A stretch of 64,000 nt of DNA. It comes from Synechococcus sp. M16CYN (lineage in GTDB: Bacteria; Cyanobacteriota; Cyanobacteriia; PCC-6307; Cyanobiaceae). This document shows, piece by piece, positions 27,501 through 35,700 of this stretch. The stretch covers positions 1,860,001 to 1,924,000 of the forward strand of contig NZ_AP029048.1 of assembly GCF_040371545.1 (NCBI RefSeq), read 5' to 3'. Every line of letters begins with the position of its first letter. Within the stretch, counting starts at the first letter, position 1. The translations under genes were made by a program, and so were the position numbers. A model generated the notes under the pieces. The model was not told the DNA's origin and did not search any database. It worked only from the letters and a program-made list of their open reading frames with translations.

Positions 27501-28190
27501 CCTAACCCACGCCCAGACATTCCTGAATCAGTGCGACTCGCAGGTTTAGAGGTTCTCCAAAGCAAGCAACAAACGATCCAGCGACAGATAAAAGCATTAG
27601 AGCCAGTCAATATGTTGGCTCTTGAGGAACTGCAAACCCTGGAGCAACGCCTTAGCGAATTGAATAACCGTCTTGACATTTTAAGTAACGAACGCGAAGA
27701 ACTGCTGCTCCGCATTGATACAGCAGCTACGCTGCGCCGAGACGCCTTTATGGAAGCGTTCAATGCAGTAAATAGCCATTTCGGTGAGATCTTCGCTTCT
27801 CTCTCTGAAGGCGACGGTTATTTGCAGTTAGAAAACGCCAATGAGCCGTTGGCAGGAGGACTAACCCTCGTGGCACATCCAAAGGGGAAAGCGGTAAGGC
27901 GCCTAGCGTCTATGTCAGGCGGTGAGAAATCCCTCACGGCTCTCAGCTTTTTGTTTGCTTTGCAGCGCTTTCGCCCTTCACCCTTTTATGGGCTCGACGA
28001 GGTAGATAGCTTTCTTGATGGTGTGAATGTGGAGCGCTTGGCCACTTTGATTGCTCATCAGGCTGAAAATGCTCAATTCATGGTGGTGAGCCATAGGTAT
28101 CCGATGATTAAGGCGGCTGAGCGCATAATTGGCGTCACTCAAGCCCGTGGTGCTCATACTCAAGTAGTCGGTCTTCCTGATGCAACCTGA
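24597..28190 (+). CDS. smc: Chromosome segregation ATPase SMC
   Basis: A 1197-aa protein, full family length, TTG start (MVHIKQVGLTRFKSFGD is the expected N-terminus, so TTG at 24597 is chosen). Walker A GPNGSGKSN is at about residues 32-40, followed by a long coiled coil. The hinge, at about 535-680, contains GIHGTVAQLGEV and later SGAMTGGS. A second coiled coil leads to the signature SGGEKSLTALSF at about 1105 and Walker B YGLDEVDSFLD at about 1130. SMC with ScpA/B loads at origins and aligns chromosome arms. There is no sign of decay. The gene is followed by the PRC-barrel gene after 79 bases, a common neighbour in picocyanobacteria. Confidence 0.97.
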   Translation: MVHIKQVGLTRFKSFGDAVSIPLKAGFTVVTGPNGSGKSNILDGIMFCLGLASSRGMRANCLPDLINSSIFKTGEAGETSVSVRFDLSGWRPDAAEKGLENVEKGPWIQPGQREWTVTRKLRVMPGGSYSSSYSADGVPCNLRQLQTQLRRLHIDPEGSNIVVQGDVTRIVSMSNHDRRGIIDELAGVALFDTRIEQTRRKLDDVQDRQARCKIAEQELLTIYQRLGRDCAKASEYQKLRELLILGQEQEMVLIFETAKQALTELGIRQQGLETQKRQNEILIANGRDTLDEAIAELQSLQEQVKSLGEDQLFSLQAKLAGLEASGCELDRRATQYQKESQQLERLRNDLSGRQKTWQHQYLQYLEQDKNSHREKLAAAEKALDDSRSAVEVSRRKVTDVANRSGAWLEKQKRLSVRRQELQSDVSPKLTEKQQLQECLRQELERLQELHQEQQQDDADKQEIQKQLTTLEEAWQTLLRSLYEEKQALQQTVDSLAIQQRTRSLLEKEGTHLEREIACLESRRDVIQESRGTRALRLLLEAGLDGIHGTVAQLGEVQHRYHRALEVAAGVRLRQVVVDDDRIAAQAIELLKSRHAGRLTFLPLNKIYASARGALPYGGYIGDGFIGRAVELVQFKPIYNQVFTYVFGETLVFTDLATARQQLGRLRAVTLDGELLEKSGAMTGGSLPQSNDSFGFGFSNDQDETKPYQRRLLEIRTSLRDCWREESELAQLLEQQKSQLRKLEQHQAIINAERNAAQRNRGSLLERECQRAERLSHLQKNQTTQRRILEVIDERLRPLLDELKQLNEAEQSSRDSDDAATWQHLQHNLEAADRHLELARQERDDLLNAQHECQLRLERLKEYENVLTAEELRFQEDVQALAKARESLQEQRSELQEKLMVLKVQQQDLQEHLGAQRYARDAAEEKVACQRQALQQAEWNFERLRGDIEELIEKQRNGAVRLKKMATALPNPRPDIPESVRLAGLEVLQSKQQTIQRQIKALEPVNMLALEELQTLEQRLSELNNRLDILSNEREELLLRIDTAATLRRDAFMEAFNAVNSHFGEIFASLSEGDGYLQLENANEPLAGGLTLVAHPKGKAVRRLASMSGGEKSLTALSFLFALQRFRPSPFYGLDEVDSFLDGVNVERLATLIAHQAENAQFMVVSHRYPMIKAAERIIGVTQARGAHTQVVGLPDAT

Positions 28191-28269
28191 ACTTGTGCAA
28201 GGCGAACTGCTACGACGGGTTGGCTAAGTCACAATGAATCAAATTGTCTATGGCTAAGGGCCCCCGCGC

Positions 28270-29250
28270 TTGACCCCGATCCCTTCAGTGAATGACGCCC
28301 TGGCGGGTGTTCCCAGTGACCGTCTCTGGCTACGTTCAGAGTTGATGGGCACTCAGGTAATCACCCGTGACACTGGTCGCCGGTTAGGTGTGGTGGGTGA
28401 GGTGATAGTCGACATTGATCGTCGCGAAGTAGTAGCTGTAGGTTTACGGGACAACCCGTTTACTCGCTTTTTGCCAGGTTTGCCGCGCTGGATGCCCCTG
28501 GAATGCATACGTCAGGTGGGTGATGTGATCTTGGTGGACTCTTCTGATTCCCTAAGTGAGAACTTCAATCCCGAACGTTACAGCCAGGTGATCAACTGCC
28601 AGGTAATCACTGAATCAGGACGACAATTAGGACGGGTTTTGGGCTTTGCTTTCGACATTGAAACCGGTGAGCTGGCTACTCTTGTGATAGGTGCGTTCGG
28701 AATCCCGCTGCTAGGGGAAGGGGTTTTAAGCACCTGGGAGATACCGGTTGAGGAAATTGTGAGCAGCGGACCAGATCGGATTATCGTTTACGAAGGTGCT
28801 GAAGACAAACTCAAACAACTGAGCAGCGGAGTGTTGGAAAAACTGGGCGTGGGTGGCCCCAGCTGGGAGGAGCAGGAGCGTGAACGTTACCGAGTCAATC
28901 TTGTACCGGTAGAAAACCAACTCGGTTCCGGGCAAACGCTAGAGCAAGAACAACAGCAGCAATCAAAAGTTTCAAAGGACGAATGCTTTGAAACAGAGGA
29001 AGAGCTGGAATATGTTGAACTCGACAACCAGCAACGTGAGGCTATTCCACAAAAGCGCTATCTAGAGGCAAAACCAATTGATCCTTTCGAGCGATCCCTC
29101 TACGATGATGGGCCTTATCCAGAGCGTCTAAGCCCTAAGGATGATTCATCACCAAAACGCGCAATGCCTGCTTCACGACGCCCTGTACAGAAGACCAGTG
29201 AGCCCCTCGACGTTGAGCCGATTCAAGATGAGCTAGATGACCCCTGGTGA
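28270..29250 (+). CDS. PRC-barrel domain protein
   Basis: A 326-aa protein starting at TTG (MTPIPSVNDALAG). Two PRC-barrel repeats are visible: LRSELMGTQVITRDTGRRLG (about 21-95) and YSQVINCQVITESGRQLGRV (about 105-185), each a small beta-barrel. The rest (about 190-326) is a charged, Gln/Glu/Pro-rich, probably disordered tail. Cyanobacterial PRC-barrel proteins are linked to thylakoid or ribosome/photosystem assembly surfaces, but no precise function is established. It lies downstream of smc on the same strand and converges with msrB. Confidence 0.85.
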   Translation: MTPIPSVNDALAGVPSDRLWLRSELMGTQVITRDTGRRLGVVGEVIVDIDRREVVAVGLRDNPFTRFLPGLPRWMPLECIRQVGDVILVDSSDSLSENFNPERYSQVINCQVITESGRQLGRVLGFAFDIETGELATLVIGAFGIPLLGEGVLSTWEIPVEEIVSSGPDRIIVYEGAEDKLKQLSSGVLEKLGVGGPSWEEQERERYRVNLVPVENQLGSGQTLEQEQQQQSKVSKDECFETEEELEYVELDNQQREAIPQKRYLEAKPIDPFERSLYDDGPYPERLSPKDDSSPKRAMPASRRPVQKTSEPLDVEPIQDELDDPW

Positions 29251-29528
29251 AGTTGATATCGATATGCTGATTAACGACCAATAGTCTTAAGATTAGACGG
29301 TAGCGCCGCAGGAGGGGGGCACATCCAAAACACTATCTATCGATGCCCTCAGTTCCGTCCTAGCTTTAGCTGGGGCAGTTTATTGCGAATTCAGTATTCC
29401 TAAAAATCTCAACCCCAATCACCCGCATCACAATCAGGCATGCAGTGGCCATTGGTGAGGGTGAAATGACAAGAGCTACGAGTTTTTGTGACGATGACAG
29501 CGAACGCCTTAATTAGACGCAATACAAA

Positions 29529-29930
29529 TCACGTTGCCTTAAAGTCCAATGATGCACTGTTGACACAGTAACGCTGACCCGTAGGAGCTGGGCCATCTGA
29601 GAAGACGTGGCCTAGGTGGCTGTCGCAGCGAGCACATGTGATTTCCGTGCGCACCATGCCATGTGTAGTGTCTTGTTTGGTAATGATTGCCTCCGGGTTT
29701 ACCCCATCCCAGAAACTTGGCCATCCTGTACCTGATTCGAATTTAGTGGTTGAACTGAACAGTGGAGTCCCGCAGCAAATGCAGTGGTACATACCAGAAG
29801 CCTTGTTGTTCCAATACTTTCCGGTGAAAGCCCGCTCAGTTTCCCCACAGCGAGCTATGCGATACTGCTCACTTGATAGCAGCCTCTTCCAATCCTCAAC
29901 GCTGCGTTTGATCCGATCGGGACTAGTCAT
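29529..29930 (-). CDS. msrB: Peptide-methionine (R)-S-oxide reductase
   Basis: A 133-aa protein from ATG 29930 (MTSPDRIKRSVEDWKRLL); the frame is open 17 codons further, but that would run into the next gene. Two zinc CxxC motifs are present (YHCICCGTPLF and CARCDSHLGHVF), with SGTGWPSFW as the substrate pocket and RYCVNSASL containing the catalytic Cys. It reduces methionine-R-sulfoxide in proteins using thioredoxin, an oxidative-stress repair function. It is downstream of the LpxB-like gene on the minus strand and convergent with the PRC-barrel gene. Confidence 0.95.
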   Translation of the reverse strand: MTSPDRIKRSVEDWKRLLSSEQYRIARCGETERAFTGKYWNNKASGMYHCICCGTPLFSSTTKFESGTGWPSFWDGVNPEAIITKQDTTHGMVRTEITCARCDSHLGHVFSDGPAPTGQRYCVNSASLDFKAT

Positions 29931-29977
29931 AGCAACATAACTATTCAGCGCAAATACCTTAAAACGGACGGCAGGTT

Positions 29978-31231
29978 TCAAGGGATGAGGTCACACACCT
30001 CAGCTGCTAAGGCCGCTATAGCACCTGGCTTCCCGCGCAAGGATCGCAGGTCCTGCCGTTGCCCTTCCAAGCGATCTGGGGAAGCCAACCATTCGATCGC
30101 TTCAGTTGCTATCTGTCGGGGCATAATTTCACCAATCCTCTCAGGCACGACCTTGCGGCCCGCAGTGATATTGGGCCAAGCAAAGTATCCACCATTGCTC
30201 ACCCTTCGAAATATTAACAAAATGCTGATCAATCTACGCAAACCTGGAAGGCGGGCCAATAACCCAAGACCTCCATCCCAGGCCTGCATCACATCCAAAT
30301 GCTGCGTCGGCACTATCACTATCATAGGTACTGCTAAAGCTCCGATCTCAGCAGTGTTCGCTCCTACGGTTGTGAGCGCCAAAGTGCACTGACTTAATGG
30401 ACCATGGGCTGGATGCTGCCGGAATAGTTCAATGTGCGTCCCAGCTTTTGTGATCAAGACATCGTTATTAATATCAACGACAGTGGATCTGTACCGGCGT
30501 GCAATTGGATTTGCCCGACTGGCAAACCACAGCAGCTCCTTGACACTTGTGGTGGGTGCCAGTGGCAACAGGAAACGACACTCGGGGCGTTCACGAGCGA
30601 TGTGATCTGCGGTCTCTAGGAAAAACGGCATTCCGACACTCAATTTGGCCGGTTTAGACCCTGGCAATAACGCCACCCACTGGCCCTCCTCCAGAGGAGC
30701 ATCACAACGGGCGAAAGATGAGAGATCAGCCATCAGATCGCCGACAACCCGACAACGAGCTCGATAGCGAATCGGCAATCGACTCCGCACTGTCTCTGAC
30801 ATTGCTGCTATGCGGTCATTCCACTGCGGCCAACGCGCAATCCATTCCGCATAGGTGATATGACGATAACCAAGACGAGCGGACAGCAGTACTGTCCAGA
30901 ATTGATCACCACCGAGAAACACTACGATTCCTTGATGGGGCCAGGGTCCGAAAAGACTAGGGCGCAGCAGCAATGACCAAAATGAACAAGCCGGAACTAT
31001 GCGATCAAATAGCTGCCAGGACTGAGCCACTGCATGCTCATGCCCCGTGGCATTGGGACACGGTACCAGTGCCAATCGCAGACTGGCCAATGAGCTGACG
31101 GCTTGCGGTCGGAATTGCTGAAGACTGTGGAGACGTTTAGCTAGAGGACGTACCCAAGTGGTCAGTTCACCTGGGGCATTGGAGACAAGGACAACAGCAA
31201 GTCCTAGTTCGTTATTTCGGGTATTGGCCAA
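29978..31231 (-). CDS. Lipid-A-disaccharide-synthase-like glycosyltransferase-fold protein
   Basis: A 417-aa protein. The frame is open through the adjacent tRNA gene, so the true start must lie after it; TTG at 31231 (ANTRNNELGLAVVLVSNAPG) fits. The N-terminal VVLVSNAPGELTTWV is the Rossmann start typical of the cyanobacterial LpxB-related family. GIVVFLGGDQFW, VALLPGSKP and the C-terminal LTTVGANTAEIGALAVPMIV correspond to the nucleotide-sugar binding side (GAN..E in place of SGTA.LE). It is probably not a true LpxB, because this is the divergent, widely conserved cyanobacterial paralog of unknown substrate. It lies downstream of tRNA-Leu. Confidence 0.75.
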   Translation of the reverse strand: MANTRNNELGLAVVLVSNAPGELTTWVRPLAKRLHSLQQFRPQAVSSLASLRLALVPCPNATGHEHAVAQSWQLFDRIVPACSFWSLLLRPSLFGPWPHQGIVVFLGGDQFWTVLLSARLGYRHITYAEWIARWPQWNDRIAAMSETVRSRLPIRYRARCRVVGDLMADLSSFARCDAPLEEGQWVALLPGSKPAKLSVGMPFFLETADHIARERPECRFLLPLAPTTSVKELLWFASRANPIARRYRSTVVDINNDVLITKAGTHIELFRQHPAHGPLSQCTLALTTVGANTAEIGALAVPMIVIVPTQHLDVMQAWDGGLGLLARLPGLRRLISILLIFRRVSNGGYFAWPNITAGRKVVPERIGEIMPRQIATEAIEWLASPDRLEGQRQDLRSLRGKPGAIAALAAEVCDLIP

Positions 31232-31240
31232 TGGATAAAG

Positions 31241-31322
31241 TGCGGATGGCGAGACTTGAACTCGCAAGGCCGAAGCCACACGCCCCTCAAGCGTGCGTGT
31301 CTACCAATTCCACCACATCCGC
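31241..31322 (-). tRNA. tRNA-Leu (anticodon GAG)
   Basis: An 82-base cloverleaf on the minus strand: acceptor GCGGATG/CATCCGC, anticodon stem CACGC/GCGTG around TTGAGGG (anticodon GAG), the long variable arm typical of class II Leu tRNA (TGGCTTCGGCC), and T-arm GAGTTCAAGTCTC. CCA is not encoded; the discriminator is A. Confidence 0.95.
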
Positions 31323-31452
31323 GCAGTTGATTCAGCCGTCCAGGCTTTCTCAGTGAGCGATCATACTGGCCAAAGTTGTGATCGATCGCATTGAACATGC
31401 CAATTTGGTCCTAACTGGTAAGATCTGGTCACAAGCTTGTCGACTCTGCGGG

Positions 31453-32799
31453 ATGTCTATCGGCAAAGTGCTGATCGCCAACCGCGGCGAAATCGCTCTT
31501 AGAATTCTGCGGAGTTGTAGAGAGCTCGGTATCGCCACAGTTGCTGTTTACAGCTCTGTAGATAAGGATGCCTTACATGTTCAGTTGGCCGACGAAGCAG
31601 TTTGCGTGGGTGAAGCTCAGAGTAATAAGAGCTATCTTAATGTTCCCAATATTCTTGCAGCAGCTACTTCACGCGGCGTGGGCGCCATCCATCCAGGTTA
31701 TGGCTTCCTGGCCGAAAACGACAAGTTTGCCGAGATGTGCAATGAGCATGGGTTGATGTTTGTCGGACCGTCTCCCCATGCGATTCGCTCCATGGGTGAC
31801 AAGTCAACCGCTAAAACGACGATGCAATCTGTCGGCGTCCCCACGGTTCCTGGTAGTGAAGGCTTGCTGTCCAGTTTCCAAGACGCTGCCCAGTTGGCGG
31901 CTGAGATGGGTTATCCCGTAATGATTAAAGCCACGGCCGGTGGGGGTGGACGCGGCATGCGTCTCGTGCCCGGGCCAGATCAAATCGAAAACCTTTACAA
32001 GGCTGCCCGAGGAGAAGCTGAAGCCGCGTTTGGCAATCCCGGACTGTATATGGAAAAATTTATCGACCGTCCGCGACACGTCGAAGTTCAGGTACTGGCT
32101 GATCGTTACGGTAACGTCATTCACCTCGGAGAACGGGACTGCTCCGTTCAGCGTCGCCACCAAAAACTACTCGAGGAAGCCCCGAGCTCTGCTCTCAATC
32201 CTGAGCTAAGGCGAAAGATGGGTGAAGCAGCTATCGCTGCCGCTCGTAGCATCAAATACGAAGGTGCCGGCACTGTTGAGTTTCTTTTGGATCGCAGTGG
32301 CGGCTTCTATTTCATGGAGATGAATACTCGCGTTCAGGTGGAGCATCCTGTCACGGAAATGGTTACTGGTGTAGACATAATCGCCGAACAGTTGCGCATT
32401 GCCGGAGGTGAACCCATCAGCATCAGCCAAGAAGATATTCAGCTCAACGGTCATGCAATCGAATGCAGAATCAATGCAGAGGACGCCCGCCACAATTTTC
32501 GGCCAGCCCCCGGGCGAATCACTGGATGGCTTCCCCCTGGAGGCCCTGGCGTCCGCGTTGATAGCCACGTATACACCGGTTACGACATTCCTCCGTTCTA
32601 CGACTCTCTCATTGGCAAAGTCATAGTCTGGGGCAAGAACCGACAGCATGCAGTGACTCGCATGAAGCGCGCCCTTAACGAGTGCGCAGTCACCGGAATT
32701 CCTACCACCATCGAGTTTCACCTGGAGATGCTTGACAGGCCAGAGTTTATCGACGGCGATATTCACACCAAGTTTGTTGAGCAGGAGATGCTGCCCTAA
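31453..32799 (+). CDS. accC: Acetyl-CoA carboxylase biotin carboxylase subunit
   Basis: A 448-aa protein from ATG 31453; the frame is open upstream, but MSIGKVLIANRGEIALRILR is the canonical start. It is an ATP-grasp enzyme: IHPGYGFLAEN, the glycine loop TAGGGGRGMRLV, GERDCSVQRRHQKLLEEAPS for ATP and bicarbonate binding, and EMNTRVQVEHPVTEMVTG with the metal/catalytic Glu, Asn and Arg. It carboxylates the biotin of AccB in fatty-acid synthesis. Intact and of normal length. It converges with yggT. Confidence 0.97.
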   Translation: MSIGKVLIANRGEIALRILRSCRELGIATVAVYSSVDKDALHVQLADEAVCVGEAQSNKSYLNVPNILAAATSRGVGAIHPGYGFLAENDKFAEMCNEHGLMFVGPSPHAIRSMGDKSTAKTTMQSVGVPTVPGSEGLLSSFQDAAQLAAEMGYPVMIKATAGGGGRGMRLVPGPDQIENLYKAARGEAEAAFGNPGLYMEKFIDRPRHVEVQVLADRYGNVIHLGERDCSVQRRHQKLLEEAPSSALNPELRRKMGEAAIAAARSIKYEGAGTVEFLLDRSGGFYFMEMNTRVQVEHPVTEMVTGVDIIAEQLRIAGGEPISISQEDIQLNGHAIECRINAEDARHNFRPAPGRITGWLPPGGPGVRVDSHVYTGYDIPPFYDSLIGKVIVWGKNRQHAVTRMKRALNECAVTGIPTTIEFHLEMLDRPEFIDGDIHTKFVEQEMLP

Positions 32800-32863
32800 A
32801 GTCTGAGTCTCCGTTCCCGACAGCACGAAACGTCTTTAGTCAATGCCGATTGCCCACCTTTAT

Positions 32864-33178
32864 TCAAATATTACGAATCAGAATTTGTGACAAAATCCCC
32901 TGCTGCCCGACCAGTAGTTCTCGTAGCAAGCTGATCAATCCGACCCAGATAACAGGCGTGACATCTACGCCCCCGATTGGTGCGACCACCCGGCGGGTAG
33001 GAACTAACACAGGTTCTGTTGGCCAAGCAATCAGAAGCCAGACTCCACGGCTCATGTCCACCTGCGGATACCAGGTGAGCACAATGCGAAATAAAAACGC
33101 AAGAGTCCAGACGGCTAGCAACAGCCCAAGTACAAGGTGAGCAACCGGTAAAACCTTAAGCAATAGCTGTGTCAGCAT
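32864..33178 (-). CDS. YggT-family membrane protein
   Basis: A 104-aa protein from ATG 33178 (MLTQLLLKVLPVAHLVLGLL); an ATG seven codons upstream is also open. Two membrane regions (residues about 8-35 and 70-95) flank the conserved LTWYPQVDMSRGVW and PTEPVLVPTRRVVAPIGGVD, the family core. YggT/Ycf19 proteins are linked to thylakoid and nucleoid organisation and cytochrome maturation in photosynthetic organisms. The neighbours accC (convergent) and psbX (divergent) are the usual picocyanobacterial order. Confidence 0.9.
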   Translation of the reverse strand: MLTQLLLKVLPVAHLVLGLLLAVWTLAFLFRIVLTWYPQVDMSRGVWLLIAWPTEPVLVPTRRVVAPIGGVDVTPVIWVGLISLLRELLVGQQGILSQILIRNI

Positions 33179-33269
33179 CACAAACCTCAAAGCAATCAAG
33201 CCTTCATCGTAGAAACTGGACTTGGATCACTAGGATCGCTCCGGCCTCGATTTAGACGGCGACACCGCT

Positions 33270-33392
33270 ATGACCTCCTCTCTCTCAAATTTTCTGAGCA
33301 GCCTCCTCTGGGGATCTGTAATCGTTGTTGTGCCTGCCACCATCGCGCTGATTCTGGTGAGCCAGGCTGACCGCGTCGATCGCAAGCTTTAA
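33270..33392 (+). CDS. psbX: Photosystem II protein PsbX
   Basis: A 40-aa protein starting [20 protein letters not shown], followed by a continuous hydrophobic helix and the polar end [10 protein letters not shown]. PsbX is a one-helix PSII subunit near the QB site and cytochrome b559 that affects plastoquinone turnover. It was found by reading the sequence because it is too short for most gene callers. It is upstream of ycf66 on the same strand, the conserved picocyanobacterial pair. Confidence 0.95.
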   Translation: MTSSLSNFLSSLLWGSVIVVVPATIALILVSQADRVDRKL

Positions 33393-33441
33393 ACCAACAG
33401 CTGCTATTGTTCGTAGACTGGGGCTCAAGTGGGAGCGCACT

Positions 33442-34458
33442 TTGGTTAACGCCAGTCTCAATTGGGCCAGCATTGTCGGGATTGTGTTGGCTATTGGTGG
33501 CGCCCTGCTTTATTTCATGCGCTCCTTCAAGCCTGCGCTAGCGAGGGATTACGACGTCTTCTTTGCAGCGATTGGACTTCTGTGCGGAGGAATTCTGTTC
33601 TTTCAAGGCTGGCGCCTTGATCCAATCCTCCAGTTTGGCCAATTCCTTCTAGCTGGTACTACTGTTTTCTTTGCTTACGAAAGTGTACGACTAAGAGGCG
33701 TTGCGACGGAGCAAGCGCGGCGCTCTGCTTACTTTGACGATGAACCTTCCGTGAGCGGAGGTAATTCGATACCCAGTAAGCTCCAGGCCGAGAGCGGTTG
33801 GTATGAAGAGACCGGCTATTTTGGCAGGCCTCGGCCCGCCCAACGCAGCTTCGATAGTCGTGATACGGCGCTTGGCAATCAATCTGAAGGAGACTTTTAC
33901 CGTTCGCACCAAACGGATCATAACGTCATTCCTGAAGAAGCCGCTAGTCGACGAGCCCGCAGGCGAGATAAAGGAATTCAAGATTGGACAACCGACGACG
34001 AACGCTCCCAACGTTTAGTACGGTTCCGTGCTGGAGAAGCTAACGATGAACGCAAACCTGATTTTGGTCAGCGTCGCTTAAATCGAGATAGTCAGCGTCG
34101 TGGCAGTAGCCCTATCGGCCGCAGAGAACGCCCCGCCGGTGGTTTTATTAGATCTGACAAACTTGACGCAGAAGATGCTGCTTTCAGCCCCAGCGTTAAC
34201 TCGGCATCACCCCAGGGCAAAAACCTTTCTCTGAATTCGGTACGCGGGCGTGACAAGACTAGCAACAGCAGTCGACCCACTAGTAATCGTCCTATCAGCA
34301 GCCGGAGCCGCTCCAAGAACCCATCACAAACAGCCAGTCGGTATTCGTCCAATGGTGCTAGCGCTAGTGGCCAAAATTCATCCGGTGAAGCTACCGACAG
34401 TCGCACACCGCTACGCAGCCTTAGTTCTCGAGACAACAACTCCCGTTTCGACGACTGA
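33442..34458 (+). CDS. ycf66: Ycf66 family protein
   Basis: A 338-aa protein with TTG start (MVNASLNWASIVGIVLAIGG). The N-terminal Ycf66 domain has three hydrophobic segments (NWASIVGIVLAIGGALLYF; FFAAIGLLCGGILFFQGW; FLLAGTTVFFAYESVRLRG) with RLDPILQFGQ between them. The rest (about 100-338) is a very polar, Arg/Ser/Asp-rich, repeat-like, disordered tail. Ycf66 is a conserved thylakoid protein of cyanobacteria and some plastids of unknown role. It is downstream of psbX. Confidence 0.92.
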   Translation: MVNASLNWASIVGIVLAIGGALLYFMRSFKPALARDYDVFFAAIGLLCGGILFFQGWRLDPILQFGQFLLAGTTVFFAYESVRLRGVATEQARRSAYFDDEPSVSGGNSIPSKLQAESGWYEETGYFGRPRPAQRSFDSRDTALGNQSEGDFYRSHQTDHNVIPEEAASRRARRRDKGIQDWTTDDERSQRLVRFRAGEANDERKPDFGQRRLNRDSQRRGSSPIGRRERPAGGFIRSDKLDAEDAAFSPSVNSASPQGKNLSLNSVRGRDKTSNSSRPTSNRPISSRSRSKNPSQTASRYSSNGASASGQNSSGEATDSRTPLRSLSSRDNNSRFDD

Positions 34459-34469
34459 ACCGACTCTCC

Positions 34470-34994
34470 TTGCCGTTATTAACATTAACGGTGGCACTCA
34501 TCGGAATCAGCCTTGCTAGCTGTACAGGCCGAGTGGAACAGGCAACCGGTGGCTCTATAGCGACAAGTCAACATGATCCAGCGCTTAGTGGAAATGGACA
34601 ATGGCTTGCTGTGATCAGCGATCTGCAAGGACGGCAAACAGTGCAATTACGCAATGTGCCCAATGGGTCCATACAGGCATTACCGCAACTAAGGCGTTAC
34701 CAACCACATAGCTCGCCCTCGCTGAGCTGGAATGGGCGATACCTTGCCCTAATCATTCAGGATGGACGACGACGGATAGTGACCATCGCCGATAGACTAA
34801 AAAGAAATTTACATACAGTTCAGCTTCCAGGTGAACGAAACCCTGTCAATGTCAGTTTAGCGCCCGATGCTCAAAGCCTCGCTTTGCAAGTTACAGATCA
34901 AGGTTTTTGGCGTGTAGAGATTTTTGATCTAAGTGATCTGTTGGAATTAGATCAGGTGGCAGGCCAAACGCTCAGCACACCCCCTTTCAAATAA
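34470..34994 (+). CDS. TolB-like beta-propeller lipoprotein (174 aa)
   Basis: TTG start 11 bases after ycf66. Signal peptide with lipobox LTVALIGISLASCTG, so lipidation at Cys18 is likely. The mature part has repeats of the WD40/TolB-propeller kind: ALSGNGQWLAVISDLQGRQT, SLSWNGRYLALIIQDGRR and SLAPDAQSLALQVTDQG, each about 40-45 residues apart, so it is about three blades and incomplete alone. It probably works with the similar lipoprotein at 35000, five bases downstream. Location: periplasmic or thylakoid-lumenal face. Confidence 0.75.
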   Translation: MPLLTLTVALIGISLASCTGRVEQATGGSIATSQHDPALSGNGQWLAVISDLQGRQTVQLRNVPNGSIQALPQLRRYQPHSSPSLSWNGRYLALIIQDGRRRIVTIADRLKRNLHTVQLPGERNPVNVSLAPDAQSLALQVTDQGFWRVEIFDLSDLLELDQVAGQTLSTPPFK

Positions 34995-34999
34995 GCACC

Positions 35000-35488
35000 A
35001 TGAGACGCTTCATCTTGAATTGGTGGGGTGTGCTGTTGATTCTAGTAGCGGGATGTAGTAGCGGGCGTCCGAAGCCAAGACCAGACATTAACGGGATGCT
35101 GCGCCAAACTATGAGCAGCCGCCGAGACCCATCCCTTGGTCAGGCATGGCTGGCAAGCTTGGGGAACGAACGAGGCGGACGTGAACGCGTGCAGTTGATT
35201 GATTTGAAAAATCGTCGACTAGTTCCCTTACCAGGTATAAACCGAGCTGATTCCCAACCGATTAGCGTGAGCGTAAGCAGTGATGGTGAGCGCTTAGCAG
35301 TGGTTCAACAACGTGATAACCGCACCGAAGTGTTCTTATATCGCCGCAGTGTCGGCGCATTGCAACAGCTGCCTCTAGATCCCCCTGGCGTACCTCGATC
35401 AGTAAGTCTCGATGGCCTAGGACGGCTCCTGGCAGTACAAGTAAGCCGAAACGGAAGATGGGAGATTGATCTAATTCATCTACCATAA
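35000..35488 (+). CDS. TolB-like beta-propeller lipoprotein (162 aa), second of a pair
   Basis: ATG start 5 bases after the previous gene. Signal peptide with lipobox LLILVAGCSSG (Cys19). Propeller-type repeats: RDPSLGQAWLASLGNE, SVSSDGERLAVVQQRDN and SLDGLGRLLAVQVSRNGR, the same spacing and DG.rlA pattern as its neighbour, so the two are paralogs by duplication. The stop abuts the stop of the convergent hli gene with no base between. Confidence 0.75.
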   Translation: MRRFILNWWGVLLILVAGCSSGRPKPRPDINGMLRQTMSSRRDPSLGQAWLASLGNERGGRERVQLIDLKNRRLVPLPGINRADSQPISVSVSSDGERLAVVQQRDNRTEVFLYRRSVGALQQLPLDPPGVPRSVSLDGLGRLLAVQVSRNGRWEIDLIHLP

Positions 35489-35692
35489 TCAAGGTAATAG
35501 GCCCGCCCAACGCAAAAAAGTCTCACCACTCGTTACTTCAATGATCAATATGGCTACAAAGCCAATCATGGCAAAGCGCCCGTTCACTCTCTCGGCGTAG
35601 GCACTCCAACCAAACGTTGGGACTTCGGTTGTAGTCGCAGATCTCGTTTGGCTTTGGGTGGTTCTAACAGTGTTAGTGGTCTCGGAAGTCAT
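35489..35692 (-). CDS. hli: High-light-inducible protein (Hli)
   Basis: A 67-aa protein: a Thr/Ser/Gln-rich head and the chlorophyll-binding helix YAERVNGRFAMIGFVAILIIE (core ERVNGRFAMIGF). It is the last gene of a minus-strand group HIT-ABC-hli (8 bases after the ABC gene). The head is longer than in the other Hli here. It likely binds chlorophyll at photosystems under light stress. Its stop directly touches the stop of the convergent lipoprotein gene. Confidence 0.93.
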   Translation of the reverse strand: MTSETTNTVRTTQSQTRSATTTEVPTFGWSAYAERVNGRFAMIGFVAILIIEVTSGETFLRWAGLLP

Positions 35693-35700
35693 CAGGTAGA

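Noticed and set aside
31241-31279. LpxB-like protein starting upstream at 31279
   Set aside because: That start lies inside the tRNA-Leu gene; TTG at 31231 is the first start outside it.
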